This document shows, piece by piece, positions 9,948 through 19,311 of a stretch of 64,000 bases of DNA. The translations under genes were made by a program, and so were the position numbers. Positions within the stretch are counted from its first letter, which is position 1. Every line of letters starts with the position of its first letter. Below the pieces are notes generated by a model. It made no database searches. It was not told where the DNA came from and saw only the letters and a program-made list of their open reading frames with translations. The DNA comes from Ruaniaceae bacterium KH17 (GTDB taxonomy: Bacteria; Actinomycetota; Actinomycetes; Actinomycetales; Actinomycetaceae): NCBI GenBank assembly GCA_900199505.1, contig FZQV01000001.1, positions 62,001 to 126,000 on the forward strand, written 5' to 3'.

Positions 9948-11024
9948 ATGAGGATTCTGATCGTGGGCGGCGGACTCGCCGCGTCGGCACTCGTCGCCGC
10001 ACTGCGGCGGCGCGGCTCTGGCGCAGAGATCACGGTGCTGAGCGCCGAGGCGCTCCTCCCCTATGATCGGCCACCGCTCTCGAAGGAACTCTTCACCCGC
10101 ACCGAGCCTGCCTGGCTTCGTGACGAGTTTGCCCTGCCCGACGACGCCGCCGACGTCTCGCTCGGTACCTCCGCGGTGGAACTCACCTCGGGCGGAGTCG
10201 TGACGGCAGATGGCCAGCTCTGGGAGGCCGACGAGATTGTCCTCGCCACCGGAGTCGCCCCAATCGCGCCCTGGCCGGGTGTTCATACCCTGCACACCTG
10301 GGAGGACGCCGTCGGGCTGCGGAGCGCGCTTGAAAGCGCCGGGAGTGTGGCGATCATTGGCGCCGGCTGGCTCGGATTGGAGCTCGCGAGTGTCGCGCGT
10401 GAGCGGGGCCTTGAGGTGACACTCGTTGATGCCACGCCGGACCCGCTCGGAACAGTGCTTCCACACGCGGCGGCCGCGCGGATCGGCCAATGGGTGGCGG
10501 ATACGGGAATAGCCTTCCATGGCGGGGCGCCCGTGGCGGAGGTCAACGGACGCGACGTGGTGACGACCGCAGGCACCACGGTTGACGCGGATGTGATCGT
10601 TGCCGCGCTCGGGAGCAGGCCGCAGACGAAGTGGCTGCCCGCCGAACTGCTGACGCGGTGCGGGCACGTGGCGGCGCACACCAACGGCCGCGTGCGCGAG
10701 GGGCTCTGGGCGATCGGCGACTGCGCCGAGTCCGACGGCACCACCCACCCGCACTGGAACGACGCCGTGGCAGCGGCCGAACGCTGCGCCGCCGCACTCA
10801 CCGGAAGCGAACCACCGCCGCGCCGCGCACCGCACGGCTTCTCCGAGATGTTCAGGCGGGACGTGCAGTTACTCGGAACGCCCTCGCCCACGGCCGACGT
10901 CGAGTTCGACCAGACCGTTCGCGGCTGGGTGGCACACCTCAGCCTCGCGGGCGAGCTGCGCGCTGTCCTCGCCGTCGACTCGCCGCGCGAGGTCGCGAAA
11001 GCCCGGAAAACGCTGGTCACGTAG
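9948..11024 (+). CDS. FAD/NAD(P)-dependent ferredoxin-reductase-like oxidoreductase
   Basis: A 358-residue flavoprotein with an N-terminal FAD Rossmann motif (VGGGLAASALVAAL), the YDRPPLSKE motif typical of rubredoxin/ferredoxin reductases of the BphA4/HcaD type, a NAD-binding motif IIGAGWLGLELAS near residue 135 and the C-terminal FAD motif LWAIGDCAE. It probably transfers electrons from NAD(P)H to a small iron-sulfur protein, but none is encoded beside it, so its partner is unknown. Slightly short for the class (usually about 400), mainly in the C-terminal reductase domain. Confidence 0.85.
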   Translation: MRILIVGGGLAASALVAALRRRGSGAEITVLSAEALLPYDRPPLSKELFTRTEPAWLRDEFALPDDAADVSLGTSAVELTSGGVVTADGQLWEADEIVLATGVAPIAPWPGVHTLHTWEDAVGLRSALESAGSVAIIGAGWLGLELASVARERGLEVTLVDATPDPLGTVLPHAAAARIGQWVADTGIAFHGGAPVAEVNGRDVVTTAGTTVDADVIVAALGSRPQTKWLPAELLTRCGHVAAHTNGRVREGLWAIGDCAESDGTTHPHWNDAVAAAERCAAALTGSEPPPRRAPHGFSEMFRRDVQLLGTPSPTADVEFDQTVRGWVAHLSLAGELRAVLAVDSPREVAKARKTLVT

Positions 11025-11057
11025 CGTTCGATGCGGGCGCCCCTCCGGCCCGCTCAG

Positions 11058-13370
11058 TCAGCGTGCAGCCGGGGCACCACCATCGCTGGATCCGGGTGCG
11101 ACGACGGTGGGCAGTGAGTTCGTGAAACTCCCGTCCACGACCGGGACTTCGTGATCGGCCGGGGCGCCGGGAAGCGAGACTGCCGGTCCCACCTCGGCAA
11201 ACTGGAGCCACCACTGATCTTTGGGCCGACGGAACTCGGGGACCACGTCGTCGTCCATGTGCCTGAGTGGCCGGGTCTCGATGTAGCTCGACGAGAAGCC
11301 AACGTAGCGGCCCTCAGCCTCCCCCTTCTCGAACTGCTGATCGAGGTCATCGAGGGCATAGTAGACGAGCCGCGTGGCAAGCAGCCGATCGAACGGCGAG
11401 GGCGTGCCACCCTGCTGGAGATGCCCAATCGCATCCGTCCGGACGTCAAACAATCCGCCACCAGTCTCCTCAAAGGCGCGGCCCATGAAGTCAAGGTTGT
11501 ACTGCGGGTTCGCCTCCTCGTTGCGGACCACGAGGAACAGCCGGCGGCCCTCCTCGAAGGAGGAGGCCATCCGGCGCGCGTCCGCCGAGATCTGGTCGAG
11601 CGTCACACCATGCTCGTGGGTGTAAACGAACTCGGCACCCGCAGAAAGACCGGACATTTGCGCGAGATAACCACAGTAGCGGCCCATCGACTCGGCCACG
11701 AAGCAGCGCTGCGACGCCGCCGCAGACTCCTTAACCCGATCCAGCGCCCAGACAGAGTTGTTCACGGCTGTGTCCGCACCGATCGAGAGTTCCGTGCCCG
11801 GCAGGTTGTTATCGATCGAGGCAGGTACGCAGATGATCGGGATCCGGAAGGCGGGGTACCGTGCAACCTCCGCCACCATCGTCTGCGCCGCGAGGTAGGC
11901 GTTGTAGCCCCCGATCACGAGCAGCGCATCGATCTTCTGCTCTTCGATGGCGCGGCCGAGAGCATACAGCTGATCGAGTTCGGGGATGCTGCGCCGCGTA
12001 CCCAGTTCGGCGCCACCCGAGAAAGCCCACGTGTCCACGTCCTTCCACGCGAGCTCGCGTACATCACCCTCGGCGAAGCCCGGGAAACCACCATAAATGC
12101 CGAGCATCGTATGGCCTCGGGCAATCCCGAGGCGGACCGCGGCACGGGCCGCAGTGTTCATTCCCGGCGCGAGGCCACCGGCGTGCACGATCGCCACGCG
12201 CTTACCCGAATGCGCGGGCTCGTGCGCGCCTTCTGGCGGCCAGGACAGGATGTCCATGATGGTCATGGTCTGGCGGAAACCATTGCCGCGGGACGCGACC
12301 GCGTCGTCGAACCGTTTCTCGGCCACCATGGTCTTGACGGCACGCGTGCGCGCAACAGCCTCAACCAGCGGGATCCTCGCCACCCGATTATGCCGCACTC
12401 CGAGCACCCAAGCTGGCTCATCGCCGTCGGCCTTCATGACCTCCTGGACCGCCACATAGCCGAGGACCGTGGACATCCAGCGATCATAGGCCGACGGCGT
12501 GCCACCGCGCTGGACGTGGCCGAGGATCGTGACCCGCGGTTCCTCCCCCGTGCGTTCCTTCAGCACATCCGCCACAAAATGGGCGTTAATCTGGTTGCCG
12601 TCGCGATCCTTCGCTCCCTCGGCAACGAGGATGATCGACTCCCGGCGCCCGGCCGCACGACCGGCCTGGAGCTTGGCGACCATCTCGTCCTCCCAGCCCG
12701 CGGCGGGCGGCGCCTCGGGGATCAGAACATAGTCGCAACCGCCGGCCACCGCGGCCATCAACGGCAGGTAGCCACAGTTCCGACCCATCACTTCGATAAT
12801 GAAGGTGCGCTGGTGTGAGGCGGCCGTGGACGAAATCTGGTCCACTGCGTCAATGATGCGGTGCAGGGCGCTGTCCGCCCCAATCGTGGTGTCCGTGCCC
12901 ACGAGGTCGTTATCGATCGAGCCCACCAGGCCGATCACCTGAAGATACCGGTGTGCATCCGCGATGTCCTGCGTGATCTCGCCGGACGCCACGAGTTCGG
13001 CGAGCATTGAGGGCCACTCCCGCCTGAACTCGTCCGTGCCGGAGAGCGTGCCATCTCCGCCAATCACCACGAGCCGGTCGATGCCGTGTTCCACAAGATG
13101 CAGTGCCGCCGCGCGCATGCCCCAGCGCTCGCGGAAGTCGTCGCTCCGGGCGGTGCCGATCACGGTGCCGCCGCGCTCAAGGACGGAGGAGACGTCACGC
13201 CACTCGAGCTTCCTGACCTTGTCGCCGCCCTCCACGGCGCCCTGCCAGCCTTCCATGATCGCGTATGGCTCGGCACCCTTGTTCAGTGCTGTGCGGGCAA
13301 CGGCACGCACCGCTGCGTTCATGCCGGGAGCGTCTCCGCCCGAGGTGAGGACACCGATCTTTACAGTCAT
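11058..13370 (-). CDS. Tandem-duplicated 6-phosphofructokinase
   Basis: A 770-residue protein made of two PFK domains (about 1-385 and 395-770), twice the usual bacterial size. The N-half keeps catalytic motifs: GGDGT at 104-108, GSIDNDLVGTD around 151-160 and the fructose-6-phosphate loop MGRNCGYLP. In the C-half the ATP motif is GGYNAYL and the catalytic IDND is IDNN (PASIDNNLPGTE), close to the inactive regulatory half of animal and fungal PFK. I infer a catalytic N-domain and an allosteric C-domain. The ATG is preceded by a -10-like TAAGCT with a spacing that would give a leaderless mRNA. Divergent from the ABC importer operon. Confidence 0.9.
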   Translation of the reverse strand: MTVKIGVLTSGGDAPGMNAAVRAVARTALNKGAEPYAIMEGWQGAVEGGDKVRKLEWRDVSSVLERGGTVIGTARSDDFRERWGMRAAALHLVEHGIDRLVVIGGDGTLSGTDEFRREWPSMLAELVASGEITQDIADAHRYLQVIGLVGSIDNDLVGTDTTIGADSALHRIIDAVDQISSTAASHQRTFIIEVMGRNCGYLPLMAAVAGGCDYVLIPEAPPAAGWEDEMVAKLQAGRAAGRRESIILVAEGAKDRDGNQINAHFVADVLKERTGEEPRVTILGHVQRGGTPSAYDRWMSTVLGYVAVQEVMKADGDEPAWVLGVRHNRVARIPLVEAVARTRAVKTMVAEKRFDDAVASRGNGFRQTMTIMDILSWPPEGAHEPAHSGKRVAIVHAGGLAPGMNTAARAAVRLGIARGHTMLGIYGGFPGFAEGDVRELAWKDVDTWAFSGGAELGTRRSIPELDQLYALGRAIEEQKIDALLVIGGYNAYLAAQTMVAEVARYPAFRIPIICVPASIDNNLPGTELSIGADTAVNNSVWALDRVKESAAASQRCFVAESMGRYCGYLAQMSGLSAGAEFVYTHEHGVTLDQISADARRMASSFEEGRRLFLVVRNEEANPQYNLDFMGRAFEETGGGLFDVRTDAIGHLQQGGTPSPFDRLLATRLVYYALDDLDQQFEKGEAEGRYVGFSSSYIETRPLRHMDDDVVPEFRRPKDQWWLQFAEVGPAVSLPGAPADHEVPVVDGSFTNSLPTVVAPGSSDGGAPAAR

Positions 13371-13526
13371 GAGGCTAGCTTAATGAACGCCGTCGGGCTG
13401 AGGGTAGAACTCGCGGGCAATGAACTCACCATCCGACTGCTGGACGATCATCCCAAGGGTTGGACAAGCCCCACTACGCTGTGAGGTGATCGGCGCCCTC
13501 ATGCGCCACACGAAAGGAACCACGAG

Positions 13527-14582
13527 ATGAGGAACACCCTCAAGGTGGCGGCAAGCATCGCCACTGCAGCACTCCTGCTCACCGCGTGCGGGAGTGACAC
13601 CGGCTCTAGCGGCAGCACGGCCGACGCCGATGCCACCACTCAGGCGGGAGCCGAAGAGACGGATGATGCCGACGACGCCCCGGCGGCTGGCGGAGACGCG
13701 TACTCGATCGGTGTGGTGCAGCTCGTGGCTCACCCGTCCCTCGACGCGACCAACGAAGGCTTCGTGCAGGCGTTTGAGGACGCCGGCATCGCCGCCGATT
13801 TCGACCAGAAGAACGCCAACGGCGACCAGACCGTGGCCTCCACGATCGCAGGAACCTTCGCCTCGCAGGGCCTCGACCTCGTGCTCGCGATTGCGACCCC
13901 CGCCGCCCAGGCCGCGGCACAGGCGATCACGGACATTCCCGTTCTCTTCACCGCTGTGACGGACCCGGTCGACGCCGAGCTCGTGGCCTCCGCGGACGCC
14001 CCCGGCGCAAACATCACCGGCACGACCGACGCGAACCCTGTGAAGGAGCAGCTCCAGCTGATTCTCGACATCGTGCCCGGCGCCGCGACGATCGGCATCC
14101 CCTACTCGCCGGGTGAGGCGAACTCGCTCGTGCAGGTGCAGTGGGCGAAAGACGCCGCTGCCGAGCTCGGTCTCGACATCAAGGAAGCCCCGGCCACCAC
14201 CTCGGCCGATGTGCTGCAGGCCGCCGAGACGCTGAAGGACGTGGACGCGATCTACGTGCCCACCGATAACGTGGTGGTTTCTTCGCTCGAGTCGGTGCTC
14301 CAAGTGGGCGAGACCAACCAGGTGCCGGTGTTCGGCGCGGAGGGCGACTCCGTGGCGCGCGGCGCGATCGCGACTTACGGCCTGTCCTACTACGCGCTCG
14401 GCTACCAGACCGGCGAAATGGCGATCGACATCCTCGTGAATGGCGCGGATCCCGCAACCATGTCCGTCCAGACCCAGAATGATCTCTTGCTCTACCTGAA
14501 CCTCGGTGCCGCCGAGCGGATGGGCGTCGAAATCCCGCAGGAGCTCCTGGATCAGGCCGATCCGGAGAACATCACGGAGTAG
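13527..14582 (+). CDS. ABC importer substrate-binding lipoprotein (TrpX-like, PF04392)
   Basis: A 351-residue protein with a lipoprotein signal (lipobox LLTAC) and a low-complexity Asp/Ala/Thr linker to about residue 60. The ABC_sub_bind fold then starts at SIGVVQLVAHPSLDATNEGF; QVASTI-like, VTDPVDAELV and AIATYGLSYYALGYQTG segments are typical. Relatives bind tryptophan or tyrosine in Firmicutes, but the ligand here is not proven. First gene of a three-gene operon with the LivH-like permease and the ATPase; GAAAGGA precedes the ATG. Confidence 0.88.
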   Translation: MRNTLKVAASIATAALLLTACGSDTGSSGSTADADATTQAGAEETDDADDAPAAGGDAYSIGVVQLVAHPSLDATNEGFVQAFEDAGIAADFDQKNANGDQTVASTIAGTFASQGLDLVLAIATPAAQAAAQAITDIPVLFTAVTDPVDAELVASADAPGANITGTTDANPVKEQLQLILDIVPGAATIGIPYSPGEANSLVQVQWAKDAAAELGLDIKEAPATTSADVLQAAETLKDVDAIYVPTDNVVVSSLESVLQVGETNQVPVFGAEGDSVARGAIATYGLSYYALGYQTGEMAIDILVNGADPATMSVQTQNDLLLYLNLGAAERMGVEIPQELLDQADPENITE

Positions 14583-14589
14583 TTCGACC

Positions 14590-14609
14590 GTGGGGAGTGT
14601 GTGCCCCAC
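14590..14609 (+). terminator. Intra-operon hairpin after the binding-protein gene
   Basis: GTGGGG (14590-14595) pairs with CCCCAC (14604-14609) around an eight-base loop, directly after the binding-protein stop and before the permease ribosome site. Such hairpins usually attenuate or protect the 3' end of the binding-protein message, so this component is made in excess. Confidence 0.5.
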
Positions 14610-14623
14610 CACGAGGAGGTCGC

Positions 14624-15571
14624 ATGATTACCGCCGTCGAGATCGGACTGATCTACGCGCTGATGGCGCTCGGGGTCTACCTCACGTTCCGCGTGCTCGA
14701 GTTCGCCGATCTCACCGTGGACGGTAGCTTCACCACGGGCGCTGCCGTGGCCGCCGTCGGCATCCTGAACGGCCTGAATCCGCTGGTCGCCACACTGCTC
14801 GGTTTCGTCTCGGGATTGCTGGCGGGGCTGATCACCGGACTTCTGCACACCAAGGGCAACGTGGACGGCCTGCTCGCCGGAATCCTCACGCAGATCGGGC
14901 TCTATTCGATCAACCTGCGGATCATGGGGACCTCAAACCTCGGCCTACTGCGCGCGGAGACGCTCTTCACGCCGCTCCGTAATCCCGACAACCGGATCCT
15001 CGGCACCTGGCTCGGACCCGCGATCCTCGTGGTGATACCCGTTGTCTTCCTGGTGGCACTCATCTGGTTCCTGCACACGGACATCGGGCTGGCGATGCGG
15101 GCCACCGGTGACAACCCGGAGATGATCCGTTCTTTCGGCGTCTCCACCGACTTCCAGAAGATTCTCGGCCTCTCACTCTCGAACGGCCTCGTGGCGCTCT
15201 CCGGCGCACTGATGGCGCAGTATCAAGGCTTCGCCGATATCGGGATGGGAATCGGCATGATCATCACCGGGCTCGCATCGGTGATCATTGGCCAGGCGAT
15301 CCTCGGGCGGCTCACGATCTGGCGCGCCGCAACCGCCGTCGTGATCGGCGCGGTGCTCTACCGCGTGGTGGTGCAGCTCGCACTGATGGCGGGCTTGAAC
15401 CCGAACGACATGAAGCTGATCTCGGCGGTCCTCGTGATCCTCGCGCTGCTCATCCCCCAGTGGAAGGGCTTCGGAAGGATCAAGCGGATGTTCCGGCTAC
15501 GCCGTCGGACTCCCGAAGAGCGCACGCGCGATCAACTGGCGCAAGAGAACGCGGCTTTGGAGGAGGACTGA
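14624..15571 (+). CDS. ABC importer permease (TrpY/LivH-like)
   Basis: A 315-residue membrane protein with about eight hydrophobic segments and the branched-chain-permease-like motif IGLAMRATGDNPEMIRSFGV. It forms the channel for the binding protein upstream. GAGGAGGT ends three bases before the ATG at 14624, which starts the protein (MITAVEIGLIYALMALG); a longer upstream reading has no such site. The stop shares one base with the ATPase start. Confidence 0.9.
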   Translation: MITAVEIGLIYALMALGVYLTFRVLEFADLTVDGSFTTGAAVAAVGILNGLNPLVATLLGFVSGLLAGLITGLLHTKGNVDGLLAGILTQIGLYSINLRIMGTSNLGLLRAETLFTPLRNPDNRILGTWLGPAILVVIPVVFLVALIWFLHTDIGLAMRATGDNPEMIRSFGVSTDFQKILGLSLSNGLVALSGALMAQYQGFADIGMGIGMIITGLASVIIGQAILGRLTIWRAATAVVIGAVLYRVVVQLALMAGLNPNDMKLISAVLVILALLIPQWKGFGRIKRMFRLRRRTPEERTRDQLAQENAALEED

Positions 15572-16359
15572 TGCTAACTCTGGATGGGATCTCCAAGACC
15601 TTCTTCCCCGGAACCGTCAATGAGCGGACCGCGCTCGACGACGTCGACCTCCACCTTGAGCAGTCCGAGTTCGTGACCGTGATCGGCTCGAACGGCGCCG
15701 GTAAATCCACTCTGTTAAACGTGGTTTCGGGCTCGTATCGCGCGGATACGGGCACGGTGACGATCGACGGCCACAACGTGACCAAGCTGAACGATCACCA
15801 GCGCGCGCGGTATATCGGCCGCGTGTTCCAGAACCCCTCCGCTGGCACCGCCCCACACATGACCATCGAGGAGAACCTCGCCATGGCCTTCGAACGCGGG
15901 CAGCGGCGGCTACTCCGCAAGGGCGTGACGCGCGCCAAGCGGGCCGACTTCCGCGAACACCTCGCCGTGCTCGAGCAGGGGCTCGAGGACCGGCTCAAGG
16001 ACTGGGTGGGACTACTCTCGGGCGGCCAGCGCCAGTCACTCTCGCTCCTGATGGCCACCTTCTCGCAGCCGGACATCCTGCTCCTCGATGAGCACACCGC
16101 CGCGCTCGATCCGCAGCGCGCCGAGCTGGTCACACGTCTTACTGGGGAGTTAGTTGAAAAGCAGCAGCTCACCACCCTCATGGTCACGCACAACATGGAG
16201 CACGCGCTGCGCCTCGGCTCGCGGCTGATCATGATGCACGGCGGGCGGATCATCCTCGACGTCTCCGGGGAGAAAAAGCAGTCGATGACGGTGCCGGATC
16301 TGCTCGCCGAGTTCGAGAAGGTCAAAAGCGAGGTCTCGGACCGCACCCTGCTGCAGTAG
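15571..16359 (+). CDS. ABC importer ATP-binding protein (TrpZ-like)
   Basis: A 262-residue ATPase with Walker A GSNGAGKST, signature LSGGQRQSLSLLMA, Walker B ILLLDEHTAALDP and H-loop VTHNMEHAL. The DEHTAALDP Walker B is characteristic of the ATPases paired with PF04392 binding proteins. The ATG at 15571 overlaps the permease stop (TGATG) and has GGAGGA upstream. It ends the operon; a 22-bp perfect hairpin follows about 130 bases later. Confidence 0.9.
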   Translation: MLTLDGISKTFFPGTVNERTALDDVDLHLEQSEFVTVIGSNGAGKSTLLNVVSGSYRADTGTVTIDGHNVTKLNDHQRARYIGRVFQNPSAGTAPHMTIEENLAMAFERGQRRLLRKGVTRAKRADFREHLAVLEQGLEDRLKDWVGLLSGGQRQSLSLLMATFSQPDILLLDEHTAALDPQRAELVTRLTGELVEKQQLTTLMVTHNMEHALRLGSRLIMMHGGRIILDVSGEKKQSMTVPDLLAEFEKVKSEVSDRTLLQ

Positions 16360-16674
16360 CGACTCGTCGGGGTTTGAGCGCGCCCGCTGCCGTGGGTTGA
16401 GCGAGCGAAGCGAGACAAGCCCTGCCAGGCAGGCTCACGATCCAGGCTGGGGGCCGGCAGGGTGGGTGCACACTGCCAACACGCGAAAGTGGAGCTGTCA
16501 GGTACGCATCAGCGCTCATGCGTACCTGACAGCTCCACTAATGCGTCAACGAGGCATAACCACCCCAGCCGCTGTCTGAGCGGAGCCGCCGGCGAGGTCG
16601 AAACCCGGTGCGCGCTTAACACCATTCTCACCCGGTTTCGTCTCGGGCTGCGCCCTCGATCAACCCACCAAATG
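16360..16674. other. 315-bp convergent intergenic region with repeats
   Basis: Non-coding, between the ABC operon and purH. It holds a 22-bp perfect hairpin (16488-16539) and, outside it, inverted copies of a dispersed motif: GTGGGTTGAGCGAGCG at 16392 on the plus strand, and TGGGTTGATCGAGGGCGC read on the minus strand from 16667. No gene remnant recognised. Confidence 0.6.
16488..16539. terminator. Perfect 22-bp hairpin, likely bidirectional terminator
   Basis: Arms 16488-16509 and 16518-16539 are exact reverse complements (AGTGGAGCTGTCAGG... / ...CCTGACAGCTCCACT) with the eight-base loop CAGCGCTC. It separates the convergent ABC operon and purH. There is no T-run, so it may also be a mobile repeat. 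Confidence 0.6.
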
Positions 16675-18252
16675 TCAGTGGAAGAAGTGGCGGGTGCCCG
16701 TGAAATAGAGCGTCACGCCCGCGGCCTGCGCGGCGGCGATCACTTCCTCGTCACGGATCGATCCGCCAGGGGCAACCACTGCGCGCACGCCGGCGTCGAT
16801 CAGGATCTGCAGGCCATCCGCAAACGGGAAGAACGCATCCGAGGATGCCACGGCGCCGCGCGCGCGTTCACCCTCCCCCAGCGTGTTCGCCCGCTCCACG
16901 GCGAGGCGCGCAGAGTCCACCCGGTTCACCTGACCCATGCCCACGCCCACGGTCGCACCGTTGTCCGCAAGCAGGATCGCGTTGGACTTCACCGAACGTA
17001 TCGCGCGCCAGGCGAAGTCGAGATCTGCGAGTGTCGCCTCATCGGCGGCCTCTCCCGCCACAAGCGTCCAGTTCTCGGTCGCGTCGCCGAACGCGGTGCC
17101 GTCCTCGCGCGTGCCCGCGGCGTCGATCCGGTCTACCTCCTGGACCAACAGCCCACCGGAGACGAGCTTCAACTCCTGCCCGACGGCGTCGGGCTGGGCC
17201 AGGCGGAGGATCCGTAGGTTCTTCTTGGTGCGGAGCACCTCGAGCGCCTCGTCCGTGTAGCTTGGCGCGGCAACTACCTCGGTGAAGATGGGGGCGATCT
17301 GGCGGGCGGTCTCGGCGTCCACCTCGCGGTTCGCGGCGATCACGCCACCGTATGCGGAGACCGGATCGCAGGCGTGCGCGGCCGCGTGGGCGGCGGCAAT
17401 GGACTCGGCCACGCCCACACCGCAGGGGTTCGCGTGCTTGATGATCGCCACGGCGGGGCGCTCGTGATCGTAGGCGGCGCGGATCGCGGCGTCCGTGTCC
17501 TGGTAGTTGTTGTAGCTCATCTCCTTGCCGCCGAGCTGCTCGGCCTGCGCGAGGCCGTTCTCGGAGGTCGCGAGGTAGAGCGCGGCGGCCTGGTGTGGGT
17601 TCTCGCCGTAACGTAGCGTGTGCGCGAGTTCCCAGGTGGCGCCCTTCCAGGCGGGGGTGGCTTCGTTGCGCAGGAACCAGCTGGCCACCTGCACGTCGTA
17701 GCTTGCCGTGTGCTGGAACGCGGCGGCCGCGAGGCGGGTGCGCTCCTCCAAGGTGAAGCCACCAGCGCGAACTGCCGCCAGAACGCCGTCGTACTCATTG
17801 GGATCGACGACGACGGCCACGGACCCGTGGTTCTTCGCGGCCGCGCGGACCATGGAGGGGCCGCCGATGTCGATCTTCTCGATGCACTCGGCCTCGTTCG
17901 CGCCGGAGGCGACCGTGGCGGCGAAGGGGTAGAGGTTCACGACCACGAGGTCGAAGGGCTCCACCTCGAGCTCGGCGAGCTGCGCGACGTGCTCGGGGTT
18001 CGTGCGGTCCGCGAGGATGCCGGCGTGGACGCGCGGATGCAAGGTCTTAACGCGGCCGTCGAGGCACTCGGGGAAACCGGTGAGGTCCGCGACCTCGGTG
18101 ACCTTCGCACCCGTGGCGGCGATTGTGGCGGCGGTAGAACCGGTCGAGACGAGCTCCACGCCTTCGGCGGCGAGGGCCGCTGCGAACTCGGCGAGGCCGG
18201 TCTTGTCGAAGACCGAGATCAGCGCGCGGCGGATGGGAATCTGGCTGGACAT
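16675..18252 (-). CDS. purH: AICAR transformylase/IMP cyclohydrolase
   Basis: A 525-residue bifunctional enzyme for the last two steps of IMP synthesis. The N-terminal MGS-like cyclohydrolase domain begins [18 protein letters not shown] and contains STGSTAATI; the AICAR transformylase domain has [13 protein letters not shown], the catalytic [10 protein letters not shown] and [10 protein letters not shown]. It uses 10-formyl-THF from the folate enzymes encoded at 3.7-5.9 kb. GAGGAG is eight bases before the ATG at 18252; the frame runs further upstream but without conserved sequence. In many actinobacteria purN directly precedes purH; here a PadR/HAAS pair lies between them. Confidence 0.96.
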   Translation of the reverse strand: MSSQIPIRRALISVFDKTGLAEFAAALAAEGVELVSTGSTAATIAATGAKVTEVADLTGFPECLDGRVKTLHPRVHAGILADRTNPEHVAQLAELEVEPFDLVVVNLYPFAATVASGANEAECIEKIDIGGPSMVRAAAKNHGSVAVVVDPNEYDGVLAAVRAGGFTLEERTRLAAAAFQHTASYDVQVASWFLRNEATPAWKGATWELAHTLRYGENPHQAAALYLATSENGLAQAEQLGGKEMSYNNYQDTDAAIRAAYDHERPAVAIIKHANPCGVGVAESIAAAHAAAHACDPVSAYGGVIAANREVDAETARQIAPIFTEVVAAPSYTDEALEVLRTKKNLRILRLAQPDAVGQELKLVSGGLLVQEVDRIDAAGTREDGTAFGDATENWTLVAGEAADEATLADLDFAWRAIRSVKSNAILLADNGATVGVGMGQVNRVDSARLAVERANTLGEGERARGAVASSDAFFPFADGLQILIDAGVRAVVAPGGSIRDEEVIAAAQAAGVTLYFTGTRHFFH

Positions 18253-18362
18253 GGGCACACTCCTCAGGTTTGAGGCGGCGCACCCAGGCGGGCGATGCGC
18301 GCGCGATTCGGTGTGCCGCTCCCCGATGGTGACCCATCCGCGCCAGTGACGGCAGGGCCAGT

Positions 18363-18944
18363 CTACCCGTCCGTGGGAGCCGGCTCGACCTCTTCGGTTA
18401 CTTCGATCGGCTCGTATCCGGTCTCTTCGAACGTCACAGGAGTGCTGAGCGTGAACCAGCCGACGAGCCCAATCAGCAGAGGGAGCTGCACCACCACGTT
18501 CGCAATCAGCGCGGCGAGCGAGACACCAAACGCGCTTCGGAAGCGGCCGGGCTGCTGGCGGCGGCTCACGACCGCCCAGATGAGGGCCGCGAGCGCCAGC
18601 CCGATACCCACGAACGGCACCCAGATCAGCACTACGGAAAGCACCGCGAGGCCAATGCATATCCATTCCTGCGCGGTGAGCTTGCCCGCTGCCACCGGCG
18701 CGGCGGGCGCCATTCCTTGCTCTTGCGCGGCGTTGCTCGCCACGGTCGCAGGCCAGCCGAGGACGTCGATCTGCGCGGCTGCGGAATCGTCGTCGAGCCC
18801 TGCGAGGCCCTCGCGCGTGTCTGCGAGGAGCGCGGCGCTCGTCTCTTCGTCCACGCCGTAGGCTGTGAGCTGAGCACGTAGCTCGGCGAGGTACTGCTTT
18901 GCGGTGTTGCTCAGCGTTGCATCCATGTCATCTCCCATGCTCAT
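18363..18944 (-). CDS. HAAS-domain membrane protein
   Basis: A 193-residue protein. The N-terminal ~65 residues ([17 protein letters not shown], with LGWPATVA later) form a HAAS/DUF1700-like helical signalling domain. Two hydrophobic segments follow ([27 protein letters not shown] split by a turn, and [19 protein letters not shown]), and the protein ends in a short Glu/Pro tail. HAAS proteins are usually encoded directly after a PadR regulator, as here with an ATGA overlap. AAGGAA precedes the ATG. Its membrane role is unknown; it may transmit envelope status or act as a target of the regulator. Confidence 0.75.
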   Translation of the reverse strand: MSMGDDMDATLSNTAKQYLAELRAQLTAYGVDEETSAALLADTREGLAGLDDDSAAAQIDVLGWPATVASNAAQEQGMAPAAPVAAGKLTAQEWICIGLAVLSVVLIWVPFVGIGLALAALIWAVVSRRQQPGRFRSAFGVSLAALIANVVVQLPLLIGLVGWFTLSTPVTFEETGYEPIEVTEEVEPAPTDG

Positions 18945-19273
18945 TGCGATTCCTTCAATACGGCGGTCACGTTCCCCACGAACGCCTGCCATTGATACGT
19001 AAACTGCGCGAGGCTCGCCCGGCCCGCCGGGGTGATCTCGTAGTAGCGGCGGCGCCGGCCACTCTCCGCGGTGACCTCCCGTGAGGCGAGCTCGCCGGCC
19101 TTCTCGAGGCGGGTGAGCACCGGATAGAGGGTGCCTACGCTGCCAATCAGGCCATGCTCTTGCAGCACGCGCGCAAGCTCCCAGCCGTGTGTGGGTTCGC
19201 GCTCGACAACCGCGAGCACGCACCCCTCCACCACGCCCTTGCGGAGCTGTGTTCCGAAGTCTCTACCGTTCAT
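18941..19273 (-). CDS. PadR-family transcriptional regulator
   Basis: A 110-residue winged-helix repressor of the short PadR-s2 type: LRKGVVEGCVLAVV, HGWELARVLQEHG, GTLYPVLTRLEKAGEL (recognition helix and wing) and RRRYYEITPAGRASL. The ATG at 19273 is preferred over GTG/ATG codons upstream because a good -35/-10 pair places the transcript start at or next to it, so translation is probably leaderless. A symmetric palindrome overlaps that promoter and is the likely autoregulatory operator. Co-transcribed with the HAAS gene, which overlaps by four bases. Confidence 0.88.
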   Translation of the reverse strand: MNGRDFGTQLRKGVVEGCVLAVVEREPTHGWELARVLQEHGLIGSVGTLYPVLTRLEKAGELASREVTAESGRRRRYYEITPAGRASLAQFTYQWQAFVGNVTAVLKESQ

Positions 19274-19311
19274 AGTGAACACAACATATTATGCAGTACA
19301 CACTATGTCAA
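19272..19311 (-). promoter_or_regulatory. PadR promoter with overlapping symmetric operator
   Basis: On the minus strand -35 TTGACA (19306-19311), a 17-bp spacer and -10 TATGTT (19283-19288) precede the ATG at 19273. The pairs ATAGTG (19272-19277) / CACTAT (19301-19306) and CATA / TATG (19285-19288 / 19290-19293) are all symmetric about base 19289. A dimeric PadR bound there would cover both promoter elements. Confidence 0.7.

Noticed and set aside
13383-13484. Short frames in the pfk/importer promoter region (33 codons plus; about 23 codons minus)
   Set aside because: The peptides look plausible, but there is no ribosome site, no homology I recognise, and the region must hold two divergent promoters. 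Not called as genes.
13380-14612. A 410-codon minus-strand frame
   Set aside because: Antisense to the ABC binding-protein gene, which has a signal peptide, ribosome site and operon context.
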